NCBI GenBank assembly: GCA_015227615.1
Contig: JAALGZ010000018.1
Location: 558,001 to 622,000, forward strand
From: Labyrinthula sp. Ha
Taxonomy: Eukaryota; Sar; Bigyra; Labyrinthulida; Labyrinthulaceae
Direction of reading: 5' to 3'
Length of the DNA: 64,000 bases
Positions 9,236-18,528 of this stretch are shown one piece after another; within the stretch, counting starts at the first letter, position 1, and each line of letters starts with the position of its first letter. Made by a program: the position numbers and the translations under genes. A model generated the notes under the pieces. The model made no database searches, had not been told where the DNA came from, and saw only the letters and a list, made by a program, of their open reading frames with translations.

Positions 9236-11333
9236 TTAGAATTTAAACTCTGACTCTAGTTTTTCAAATGCTTCGGCATAACTTTGAGATAAATCCTGTA
9301 ACTCCCTATTCTTCTCCGCTTTCAGAGCAGAGATTTTATCCAACCCTTCGCGCTCAGCCTCTGGTTTCATAAGTTCTTCTGCCTCCTTTTCCATCAGTTG
9401 AGTAATTCTGTTCAAAATAGGATTCGATTCGTTCAACTGACGAGTAAACAACTTGACAGATTCCTCATAGAACCTGCGTTTCTCATCCCCTTCATCCAGG
9501 CGTGACAGATTGTCCATAGCCTTAGAAACTTCTATGGAAAGGAAAAGTGTAAGAAAATTTCGAATCCCAAACCCTCCGCAACCAGGTTTAGGTTTCTTGT
9601 ATCCAACAACCTTCTTATTATCTTTCTCAATAAGACATTTTGTAAAGCACTTTCTTTGTATAAACTCAAAGAATGGGGCTTCATGATTGGGTTCTTCCTG
9701 AAGAATATTCGCAGTAAATATTTGCAATAGCACGTCATTACCTTGCTTATCAACAAGTATCTGACTATTAGCAATTGATAAGTACGTTTGAGGATCAAAG
9801 TCGCCACCAACTAACTTGTACACGTTCATATAGCTACATCTTTTGATAGTTGCAATGATTTCTTCTCGTTTACCCGATTCAACCCCAGGGAACCAGACTT
9901 GCAACCTTTTGTTAAGGTTGGTAAAGTTATAATTTAGATTTACTACACCATGTGAGTCAATAGCGTTGTCCTTTATAAGCTCAGACTGCAATTGTTTCAG
10001 ATCTAAACAATCTTTGAACTCACAAAAGTGTTCAGGGTCAAAGTTTCCATAATATATAGGAGGAATCCGCAGCGATCTAAAACCTCTTCCTGTAATATCT
10101 CTCAAAAGGTTCACACGCTTCATGAGCAACACCAGGTCATCTACCTTTGAAGCAATGTGCTGTACTCCTTGACCCAGCTCTTGCAAGAACTCATATACAT
10201 GTCCATACTTTGATAAGGCATTATTAATTGGTAGATAGACCTGTTCATTACTTTCTTCCTGAGTTTCAACTTCTGCTGAGAGGGATACTTCAGATTTCAC
10301 GACTGGGGTGTTTCCTGTAACTGTAGATTCAATCTTTGCCTTCCCAGCAGCAACGACTCCAGCATTGAAATCAACTTTGCTGTTAAAAGAAAGAACATCA
10401 CTCAAAACTTTTAAGAATAGTTCTCGGTTATGAACATTTGAAACCCAATGATCAAAGCAAAGCTGAGCACAGGATACATCAAATGAATGATCTACAGGAA
10501 CAAATCCAGAAAGGAAATGGTTCCCATCTCGTTCAACAAACCTCAAAACTGTACCAGTATCAGGATCTTTGTTATTCACAGCATAATAAGCATACACCTG
10601 AAAAATAAGGGTATTTCCTTCTTCGAAGATGCCATCCTTGATAAGGTTTGGATGTAACTTCTTGTAGTTGTGTTCCAAATTTCTTATGTTCACTCCAAAG
10701 CCTTGTTTCTTGGGTTCATCTAATTTAGGGGACACATCAAAACCTAGTACTGCAACGCCACCTCTATTACTGTGTGCCTCGAAAAACTCACTAAAAGATT
10801 CCAAATCTGAATACAGACGGTTTTCCTCAGACCGTTTTTCTGTTTGCGGATCATTAGATGTAATCAGCATTCTTGAACTAAACTTTGAACTCGATTGAAC
10901 TTGAAAAGATTTAAGTCCATTGGATGTACATTCAGCAACAACTCTCCATCCAAGTCCTACAATGAGTTGTTCAATCACATCCTGGTTTTGAGAAGAGTAG
11001 AGTTCAGGGTCAAGCGGCAATATAGACTTACTATAGATTACAGTAAAGAAAAATTTACCTGCCTTGAATCAATCCCAGCCACTTTTTTCTTAAAGAATTA
11101 ATAGTTTCTTTGGATACTATGAGTTAACTTATTCCTCATTGAATATACCCTTTTCATGATCTTGCAGGTATAGGTTGACATCAGATGATATTTCTTGAAG
11201 ATATCCTTCCTATAGATAAAAAAGAAAGTATAATTACAAGTTCTTTATAGTATTCCAATGACTTAACCTCCTTTACATAGATTTGAATATGGTCAAATCT
11301 ACAAGCCGAAACTTGTTTTGTTGATGAGTTCAT
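9236..11333 (-). CDS. 4-hydroxyphenylpyruvate dioxygenase-like enzyme (VOC family), four exons
   Basis: Probable non-haem Fe(II) dioxygenase of the HPPD family, which converts 4-hydroxyphenylpyruvate to homogentisate in tyrosine breakdown and quinone/tocopherol synthesis. CDS joins 11333-11238, 11209-11149, 11116-11059 and 11030-9236, 669 residues. The N-terminal VOC half starts FDHIQIYVKEVKSLEYYKEL. All three expected ligands are visible in the C-terminal half: His266 in CFDHWVSNV, His363 in GVQHIASK, and Glu527 in PFFEFIQRK, followed by GGFGIRNFLTLFLSIE, which resembles HPPD's GFGxGNFxALFxxIE. Known HPPDs are about 360-440 residues; extra length lies between His266 and His363, between His363 and Glu527 (164 residues against about 80), and in a charged C-terminal tail. 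Exact substrate is uncertain because of this divergence. Introns are 28, 32 and 28 nt, all near the 5' end. The promoter shares a 15-bp word with BCKDHA. Confidence 0.82.
11031..11058 (-). other. HPPD-like intron 3, 28 nt
   Basis: GTAAAT donor and TATAG acceptor, phase 2, joining LIQG to SKSILPLDPEL. Retention gives TAA within two codons. A downstream acceptor 4 nt later would instead need another upstream frame that is closed, so the 28-nt form is preferred. Confidence 0.75.
11117..11148 (-). other. HPPD-like intron 2, 32 nt
   Basis: GTATAT donor and CATAG acceptor, phase 1, joining QDHEK to VSKETINSL. TTAAC before the acceptor could be a branch site. Retention gives an in-frame TAA. Confidence 0.75.
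11210..11237 (-). other. HPPD-like intron 1, 28 nt
   Basis: GTAATT donor, polypyrimidine centre and TATAG acceptor, phase 0. Joining gives YYKELEGYLQEI. It is the only intron of the seven without an in-frame stop of its own if retained, though its length shifts the frame. Confidence 0.8.
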
Positions 11334-11361
11334 TGTATTCAACGTTTATATTCTTTCGGAT

Positions 11362-11376
11362 ATTTTGGGCAGATAA
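11362..11376. promoter_or_regulatory. shared promoter word upstream of the HPPD-like gene
   Basis: ATTTTGGGCAGATAA lies 29-43 bp upstream of the start codon and is identical to 784-798 in the BCKDHA/DUF3228 promoter. A 12-bp part (reverse strand) occurs at 16386-16397 before the RhoGEF-like gene. Possible transcription-factor or core promoter site. Confidence 0.4.
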
Positions 11377-11635
11377 TTCTATAGAAACTGGAACTCAGAG
11401 TTTATAAAAATAGAAGATTACTGTATCTTGTTTCCCGAATTCATATTCCATAAGACCAAAATTTGATGACGTAATATCTAAAAACAAAAACAATCTTATA
11501 TTTGAAACATAAAGTTCAATGTTCATAGACTAGTTTAACATTTGCTTATGTCTAAGGTTATTTTTTAGAGAAAAGTTTGACCCAAGAACTTTATTGAAGT
11601 TTGATTTTCGCGGAAGCAGACGAGGTTTATGTCTC

Positions 11636-12010
11636 TGGAATGAACTATCGAACAGTTAGATACTTGAAAGCGAGACAGAGTTACTAACGAGAATGTTAGG
11701 TCATAAACTGACTAGGGTCAGGGTACCTTCAGTGACCAAGAAATCAATCCGAAGCCGAAGTGCTCAATAAATGCTTTGTACAGAACAGGAAAGGTCTTAG
11801 TTACTTCTATGAGGACTAAATATAATTGGGGTAACAACTCCCTAAGTGCTTTTACTCGTGTTGAGTCGCTTTTGTATACTGGTATAGTTTGTTGGTTGCT
11901 TTGCTCTTTGATTGTTGTTTAAACTTAGATGATGTGGTAAGGTTGGTTGTTGCTTTAATTTCCCAAAATTTATATTTACTCTTATCACTATACTAATTGA
12001 TACTGTTATG
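11636..12010 (+). repeat. dispersed degenerate repeat, copy A
   Basis: Aligns by eye with 35934-36312 in the same orientation. Matching blocks include GTTACTAACGAGAATGTTAG with its GCTAACAAGGACATTAG partner, CAATCCGAAGCCGAA with CAATCCAAAGTCGAA, and TTACTCTTATCACTATACTA with TTACTCTTATCACTATGCTA. Many substitutions and small indels suggest age. No coding capacity and no terminal repeats are seen, so the family is undetermined. Confidence 0.6.
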
Positions 12011-15000
12011 ATAATTGATAACCGATGAATATACACAAAGGTAATTCAAATATCTTGCACGGAGTCTTGCCATCTCCACTTATGATCTATCCAAAATTCA
12101 TAGTAGGTTAGAATATACTGCTAACGAGAGGTCTTATCATTTTGGATTTTTATTTAACTTTTCTAGCCTGGACACAGAAATAAGGATTCTGTCCTTAGAC
12201 ATGATAATCTCAAGACTAACGTAGAAACGGACGAGTAAATATAAAAAATTAATTTTACTATCCTGCGTTGCTACAATATCTTATGCTTAGTTCAACTACC
12301 TTTATAATCTTGGTTGAATCGCTCCGTACGTGATGATCATGTCCTTGTTTCTTGAAAATGATATGATAGATGCGAGAAGATGTATAGACCACAGGTCTTA
12401 GTACCTAGAATCAAATCAAGTAGTGTTTCTTAGGAGTGATTTTAGAGGAATTCAGTGTACACCTCTCTCAAACGGTGCTTAAAATTTCGTTTGGATCTTA
12501 ATATTATTTTCCTCTGACGGAAGCGTACAATTCAATTGTTTAAAGCTTTGCAGAAAAAAAATCTAGCTATACAGAAAACTAAGCCAAAAAATAAAAGACT
12601 CGGACTTATTGTTCACCATCCTAAGAAAAACTTTCATGGTTTGGTTCACTATGAATTGATCAAACCTTATTCTTGTCTTTAGACATACTGCGTATGCTTC
12701 ACAAACAGCTGAGCCTAGTATCCGGAAGAAACCCATTCTAACTATAGAAAATCGCACACAGTTTTATTCTATCACCTAGACCGAGTTTTCGCATTAGAGA
12801 ACTGCTGTAACATGAAATTTCCTGTTGATTTATACCATTGCACATAGCTAAGATTGAAACTAGTATCTGCCTTTGACAGATCTAAATTTCCATCAAATTT
12901 CCTGCTTTCAATATTCTTGTTTCTTCATGGAAATTTGACAAAAGCTCTGTGTGATAAATAAGGACCGACCCTTCTTTGACTTAGTTTATCTTGAGTGTAA
13001 ACCTTGGGAAAACACAGAGTATTCCAAGTCCCGGAAGGTATCCGGAAGAATAAGGATTAAACTCTCTCAAATTAGAGAGACTACATATGTCTGTCAATGA
13101 GATAGTAGTATATTGATGACATATTTCGATAAAAACGGGTTCAGTAAAATAGTACAGAGTCCACCAATATTTTTTCTGTTCCAACTTGCCTCTAACAATG
13201 ACTATTATATTTTAAGATGTAAGATTTATTAAATTTTAACGAGACTTCTATGTGAAGGGTATTTTCGCTGACGAGTTTGTAATCCCTTTGAATACTAACA
13301 AATTATGTTTGTCAGTTGCAACAGCTCCGTTATAGTTAGTTGCATCACCTTATTGATAGAATTTCTTGTTTTTTGAAGAAAATTTGTATTGGATACAGTT
13401 GAGTTAAATTAAAATTGATGGCGTGGAGCCGACAAAGTATTAATGGTTCAAGCTTAGCTGATCTTGTACAAAAATACGGAATGAATGAGGTTTTAAGGTC
13501 AATCATCGAATCTAAAAAGCTTGCGGTGAATTAAATCTAATAGTTCGGCATATATAAGACTCTACTGCATCGAATATGAATTTTTAGAATAGTTAGCATC
13601 GGGGTACGTATATATATCCTAAGTGCGTTAACTCGTGTACTCTTTTACATATCTCTCATCGTAACGGTGTTATTAACATAAACTTTCCTATGAGGTTAGA
13701 ATAGGTAAAAAAATTACTTGTATGGAAGAAAGGAAAGTAACTAGAACTAGCAAATAGAGATTAAAATCTTTACTCACTCAAGAAAAATAATAAAAAAAAG
13801 TCGACTCCTGGTTTAACCCCCGAGTATGTCTCGTATCTCTTACACGATCTTGTGAAGCTATATAGCTACATATGACTCTTACTGCCTTTGACAAATTCTT
13901 ATTAATTAAATATATAACCTAAGACTTGTCAAATCTCCTTGCCATTTCCTGTATATTTTCATTTCCACATTAGAAAATTTGCAATGCAACAGAAACAACT
14001 ATAGATTTGCTGAAAAGTTCTTTTTTTTGTTTCCCTAATTGAGGAATTTCTAATCCACCATTGTGCTCATCTTTGAACAAACTTTAATCTAGTCATTAGT
14101 GCGATTTTATTTTTCTGTCAATAATTTCGTTGTTAATACTTAAAACTTGGTTGATCTGGGCTACTATTCTAACTGTGAGATCAAATACATCCATATGTCT
14201 TTGTCAGCAATAATATATGTCTACATAGTTTTGGAACTTATATAGCTCAATTGAATGCACGGGGTGGTTATATCTGAAAAATATATAGTAATTCTAGAAG
14301 TTATAAAATTAAGATTTGAAAAACTGGTTTGTACATATTAGGAAGTGAGAAGAACCATATTTACCATGTCTTCCTCACTTCTTTCTTTCCTCTGGGTTCG
14401 GTAAGTCTAATAAATTAGGAGCAGGCGAGCTCCATCTTTGTCCTGGTGTAGGTGTCCAAAGTTCTCTTTTGGCTTTTCGGTGTTAGAACTGTTTACATTT
14501 CTTTTGAGGACGGGGAATTACGGGATCTGTTGGATTTGTTCTTATTTTGGTTTATTACTACTCTCGGACATGCTCTCAGTCATTTTGTCTGCATTTTTTG
14601 AACGAATTTTTATTATGGTTCATTCTAGTGGATTTTGGTGGGCTTGCTCTAATAAAATAAAATTCATATGCACAATACTTTCTTCACAGAGAACATATAA
14701 TGGTAAAAACTCGAACAGAAAAGCAAGCTTGGACAAGGGTATTTGCAGGTATTTGCCCTTGGTAACTATCTTTTACTGCTTCTTTTAGTTTAAGTCCCTT
14801 CATAGTATATTCTAGAAAGAAACTTTTGCAAGTTCTAATCAATGTGTATTCGTAATTCCATACACTACTTTTTTATAGGAAGTGTTTCTCCTTGGGTTCA
14901 TTATTCATCTTAGGTTCTCTTTTTTCTTAACCACTTAAGAAAATGATTTATTCAGGGACGAGCTCTAGGTGCTTCTTTGAGTCTGAAGAGACTTCTATTA

Positions 15001-15459
15001 TCATCTAGTACAAGGAATGGTTCATTTTACTTATTGAAGAATGGAACTCGAGGTTTTCAAAAGTATGTAGAAAGGGGGGGGGGGATAAGGTTGCTGGTAA
15101 ATAGGACACTGTTGCTAGTATATATTGTGCAACTTTGCTGTTGTTGATCAATGATAAAGAGTAGTTGAGCTATTTATTAGCGTTTCAACTTTATGAAATA
15201 GTATATCTGCTTTCATTTCATTTGCATCAAATACTTGGCACAGAAACTTGATTTAGAACACTCCTTACATAATGTGATTTAAATATTTTGGTGGTGTGGC
15301 CTTTTATGGCTAGTTTAGACCGCAGGTAAGTTGTGCGTTGAACTTCAAGTGTTAATCCTATACTGATCCTTGTTGTTTCATCACATTGAATAGATGCTTG
15401 ATATATACAACCTAAGACTATAAATATGTTCCATATTTTCAGGTTGCACAGCTTTTTGC
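12011..15459. other. non-coding stretch, 3.4 kb
   Basis: AT-rich, no supported gene beyond the small ORF at 13418. It contains an 11-base G run at 15074-15084 and a short imperfect hairpin at 14342-14381. Plus-strand frame 14438-14788 (116 codons) and minus frames at 12563-12757 and 12981-13184 have no family resemblance I trust; those near 15.2 kb may be the 3' part of the LINE relic beside them. Confidence 0.45.
13418..13534 (+). CDS. small hypothetical ORF, 38 aa
   Basis: ATG-to-TAA frame beginning MAWSRQSINGSSLADL and containing LVQKYGMNEVLRSIIESKKL, which would form an amphipathic helix. Its composition is more coding-like than the sequence around it. It has no neighbours in either direction for more than 2 kb and no recognisable family. 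It may be a short gene, an exon of an unseen gene, or a transposase remnant. Confidence 0.2.
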   Translation: MAWSRQSINGSSLADLVQKYGMNEVLRSIIESKKLAVN

Positions 15460-16370
15460 AAGACAACCGTTCGAATGTGATCCATAACTTTCCCTCTCAT
15501 CAATTTATTAGATTTTCATTTCCTCTTTTTGGTTTTATTTATGATCATACAAAGACCTGATGCTACACCAACGAACTTCAGGTGTGTTAAAAACTAGTTA
15601 AATTGCCCGTAGCTTTCTGCAAATACCATAATGTCATCTACGAAGAAAAACCTGATTATTTTTCTTCAAAATATTTTAAATGGAGTTGCTGTGTTCCTCC
15701 TAGATATTCTAAGTATAATACCCGGAGCTATTGTAAGTGAAGTTGGAGAAATTGGTTCTCCTTAGAGTACGCCTAAATTCATTTCAATGTTTCTGCTTTT
15801 TCAGGAACTTGTTTTAACATTCATAGTAGCCTTTCAAGTGTAAATATTTATCGATTATCAATTATCATGAAAACATCAAATACCAAAGTGTTAGAAGTAG
15901 AAAATATTTTGTAAAATTAAGGCATAACCAATTCAACGATATTATTTAAGATAAAACAACAATGAAGGATCAAAGTTAATTGCAAGTTGGGAAATTAGAA
16001 AGGTACCACTCAATACGAGTTATTCGACTAAGGACAATCACAACCTAATTTTTCTACGACTTCAAAAAAAATATTAAAGAACTTTTTCTTGATATTTTGC
16101 ATAGACTCAACCAAGTAACAGACTTCGGATCCACATCCTAAGTGCCTTATTGACTTCGGTATAAACACCAAACTTTCTTGTTATTATCTCTTCCTCATTT
16201 TCGAGTATCTGTCACTTAGATAGTTCATTCTGAGTAGATAAAGAAAAGAAAGACAATATTCTTTTTATCTGTTCTCCCTCAAGTAGATATTTTCAGGGAG
16301 AGAGTTTTATAAAACTATTGCTAGGGTTGTCAAAAAGATGCTTTAAATCTATGAATAAGAGGTAAGTCGT
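15460..16370 (-). mobile_element. decayed LINE (non-LTR) reverse transcriptase fragment
   Basis: Reading the minus strand, three reverse-transcriptase blocks appear in the right order: LFIDLKHLFDNP at 16324-16362 (motif A, first catalytic Asp), GEPISPTSLTIAPGIILRIS around 15705-15765 (the RQGDPLSPxLFNL block), and FFVDDIMVFAES at about 15612-15647 (the FADD catalytic box), followed by VASGLCMIINKTKK (the SGLxxNxxKS block) near 15526-15570. Stops and frame changes separate them, and the gap from motif A to the GDPLSP block is longer than usual, so something was probably inserted. No endonuclease domain, poly-A tail or target duplication was found. It ends about 130 bp upstream of the RhoGEF-like gene. 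Confidence 0.65.
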
Positions 16371-16385
16371 TTGCTTTTCTTATCT

Positions 16386-16397
16386 TCTGCCCAAAAT
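16386..16397 (-). promoter_or_regulatory. third copy of the TTTTGGGCAGA promoter word
   Basis: ATTTTGGGCAGA on the minus strand, followed by AGATA, 107-118 bp upstream of the RhoGEF-like start codon. It matches the first 12 bases of the word at 784-798 and 11362-11376. Confidence 0.3.
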
Positions 16398-16503
16398 ATT
16401 ATGCATCGGGTCTTTTTCTTAAAATCAGTACTTTAGCTATGTCCAATCCGTACAGCTTTTCAACTGGGTAAAGAAATCGATTCGTTAAGTTAAGAAAAGA
16501 AAC

Positions 16504-18528
16504 ATGCAGAGTTTTTCAAGCTCGTACATAGACGACCCCGCAGTTCTCTTCACTAGTATGGCAAGGGTTGATAACAATCTTTCCTGGATTCCCTCATTGT
16601 TACACTTTCTTCAGGACAAAAAAGTTAAGGTTGGTTTCGTAATTTATGACATTGTGGGTAAACACTACTCGTCACTTAAGTCTCTTCGTGATCTAGAGGC
16701 AAATTTTTCTTCTCGGGAAAGTGAGGAACTTATTGAGCGTTTAGAGCTTTTATGCAATGAAGTTGATCTAAATGAGTTAGAGCATGCAGGTGAAGATATC
16801 CATTCTGTTGAAAAAGGGCTGCAGAATATTAGGACTAAATTCGACACCCTGCTTTTAGAGTTGTCTTCAATCGACATAGTTCGTACAATTATAACCGTAC
16901 TTGTTCAAAATGAATTGATTCACTTGAGTTGTCAAAGAAGATTGCGCCTTTTGCTTAAAAGTGGTGGTTTAAAGAAAACGTCTGTTCAAAAAGCTCTAGC
17001 AAGTATGTGTTCCACACTTCAACTGCAAATACTAGAACTCTTAATGGATTGTTTTAGGGAACAGAAGGAAAGTTCTAAGGTGTTTCCACTCGAATCATTA
17101 AATGCTGCAGCGGTTTTCACTTTTTCTTTTGATGAAAAGCTCTTCACTCGTCAAAATGATCAGTTTTTTCAAGATGCATTTTCTGAGCTGACCAGTATTA
17201 CTCACTTTTTTATTTCACGTGGACAAGGGCTTTTTCTTGTTCCGAAGTCTCAGCCCACAATGCCTGCAACCCGAAGACCTCTTCCAAGGCTTCCGGAACC
17301 TTCAGACAAACTTCCGCTTCCTATGCCAGAAAACTCTACAGAAGGAACTTTTGAGGATAGTGAGATGAGGTTCAGAAGCTCCTTGGAAAGTGGTGGATAC
17401 ACGGCTGTAGAATCCTCTAAAAGTGGTGTTTTTCAAGAAGTTAGTAACAACCACTTGCTTGCTGATTTTACTAGACAGGAGACGGAGAAATTTAAAGATG
17501 CCCAAGCTGAGACAGGATTGTATGATGACTTAACAGAAGAAGAAAGGACGAGTTTGAAGATCAAGCTGCAAGATGATCTTAAGAAATTTTGCTTGTTAGT
17601 AGATGGAGCTGTTGGTGGTATTGTTGAAGCATTGTTTATATATTTTCATTTTTCAGACATTCTGTCAGCAGTTTATTCTAGGTATGAAGCTTTGCCAGAA
17701 GGGTGGAGAGAAGTTGTTGAACAGAATAATAGCTTAAAGAACATTCTCGGAGTGAATCAAGTAAAATACCTGGGAGAGACCAGCTACCAACCTTGGACAA
17801 GGCCCGCACTTGAGTTCCCAATGAGAAACAGTGATATTGAACATGTAGTAGATGAATTTATTTCAACTGAAAGAAGAGTTTATGATAAACTTAATTTTTT
17901 TCTTACCAAGTATGTGAATGAAATATCAGGGATATCAAGTGACTTGCTTGGTCCACATGCCAAGAGTGCTCTTGGATTAGATCGACGAGACATTCAGCTA
18001 ATGTTTGGGAAAACTATCAAGAAAGTGCTTAGGGGTACCAAAGCCTTTGTTGATTTACTTGATATCTTAGTTTTGGTTCCAAAACCAATGAAGCAGGAAA
18101 TTATTCATAAAGGTGGGCGTCCAAAGGTACTAGTTGATATTATCTTGAAGTCTGGAAATGTTCTGAAAAGTGTATACTTACCTTATATGAACTCGTATGC
18201 AACTGCAACAAGACGACTAACTGAAAGAGTCGCTGCTTTGAACCAAAATCGTACAGCGAGAATTGGAAACAACATGAATTTTATAGATATATATGAGGAA
18301 ATCGCATCTGGAAAAAGTGTACTCAATCAGACAACTATACAATCAGTGCTGTATATACCGGTTGCGAGGTTCCCTCAGTATCCCTTGTTACTAGAAAAAC
18401 TATTGAAAGAGTGCGGTAAGGTCAATCATCCTGCTACCAAAAAAGTTGCCAAGGGCCATAAATTTGTCGTTCAATTGAATGAAGCCATTAATAAGGCAAT
18501 GGCCAGCACAAGGGACTCAGCTACTTAG
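16504..18528 (+). CDS. RhoGEF-like protein with C-terminal DH domain
   Basis: A 674-residue intronless protein. The C-terminal third (about residues 446-665) has the shape of a Dbl-homology domain, the catalytic fold that loads GTP on Rho-family GTPases: an opening helix with EFISTERRVYDKLNFFLTKY (the TExxYVxxL block), KAFVDLLDIL, a middle LKSVYLPYMNSYATATRRL (the YCxNYPxAxxxL block), and LYIPVARFPQYPLLLEKLLKE, equivalent to the hallmark LIxPVQRIPRYPLLLxxLL. The Arg-Ile of PVQRIPRY is replaced by Arg-Phe-Pro-Gln, an unusual variant. No PH domain follows; the protein ends soon after the DH helices. A proline-rich stretch (PTMPATRRPLPRLPEP) lies near 250-270 and could bind SH3-type domains. The first 230 residues are helical and unrecognised. 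Rho exchange activity is inferred. Confidence 0.75.
   Translation: MQSFSSSYIDDPAVLFTSMARVDNNLSWIPSLLHFLQDKKVKVGFVIYDIVGKHYSSLKSLRDLEANFSSRESEELIERLELLCNEVDLNELEHAGEDIHSVEKGLQNIRTKFDTLLLELSSIDIVRTIITVLVQNELIHLSCQRRLRLLLKSGGLKKTSVQKALASMCSTLQLQILELLMDCFREQKESSKVFPLESLNAAAVFTFSFDEKLFTRQNDQFFQDAFSELTSITHFFISRGQGLFLVPKSQPTMPATRRPLPRLPEPSDKLPLPMPENSTEGTFEDSEMRFRSSLESGGYTAVESSKSGVFQEVSNNHLLADFTRQETEKFKDAQAETGLYDDLTEEERTSLKIKLQDDLKKFCLLVDGAVGGIVEALFIYFHFSDILSAVYSRYEALPEGWREVVEQNNSLKNILGVNQVKYLGETSYQPWTRPALEFPMRNSDIEHVVDEFISTERRVYDKLNFFLTKYVNEISGISSDLLGPHAKSALGLDRRDIQLMFGKTIKKVLRGTKAFVDLLDILVLVPKPMKQEIIHKGGRPKVLVDIILKSGNVLKSVYLPYMNSYATATRRLTERVAALNQNRTARIGNNMNFIDIYEEIASGKSVLNQTTIQSVLYIPVARFPQYPLLLEKLLKECGKVNHPATKKVAKGHKFVVQLNEAINKAMASTRDSAT

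Noticed and set aside
11031-11062. 32-nt version of HPPD-like intron 3 using an acceptor 4 nt downstream
   Set aside because: It needs a different upstream frame that is closed by a stop with no ATG after it; the 28-nt form joins to a continuous frame back to the ATG at 11333.
14438-14788. 116-codon plus-strand frame rich in Phe and Cys
   Set aside because: No motif, odd composition for this genome's proteins, and it lies in repeat debris. Length alone is not convincing.
15074-15084. Run of 11 G bases as a G-quadruplex or telomere-like signal
   Set aside because: Single homopolymer, no repeated unit; more likely slippage or an assembly artefact.
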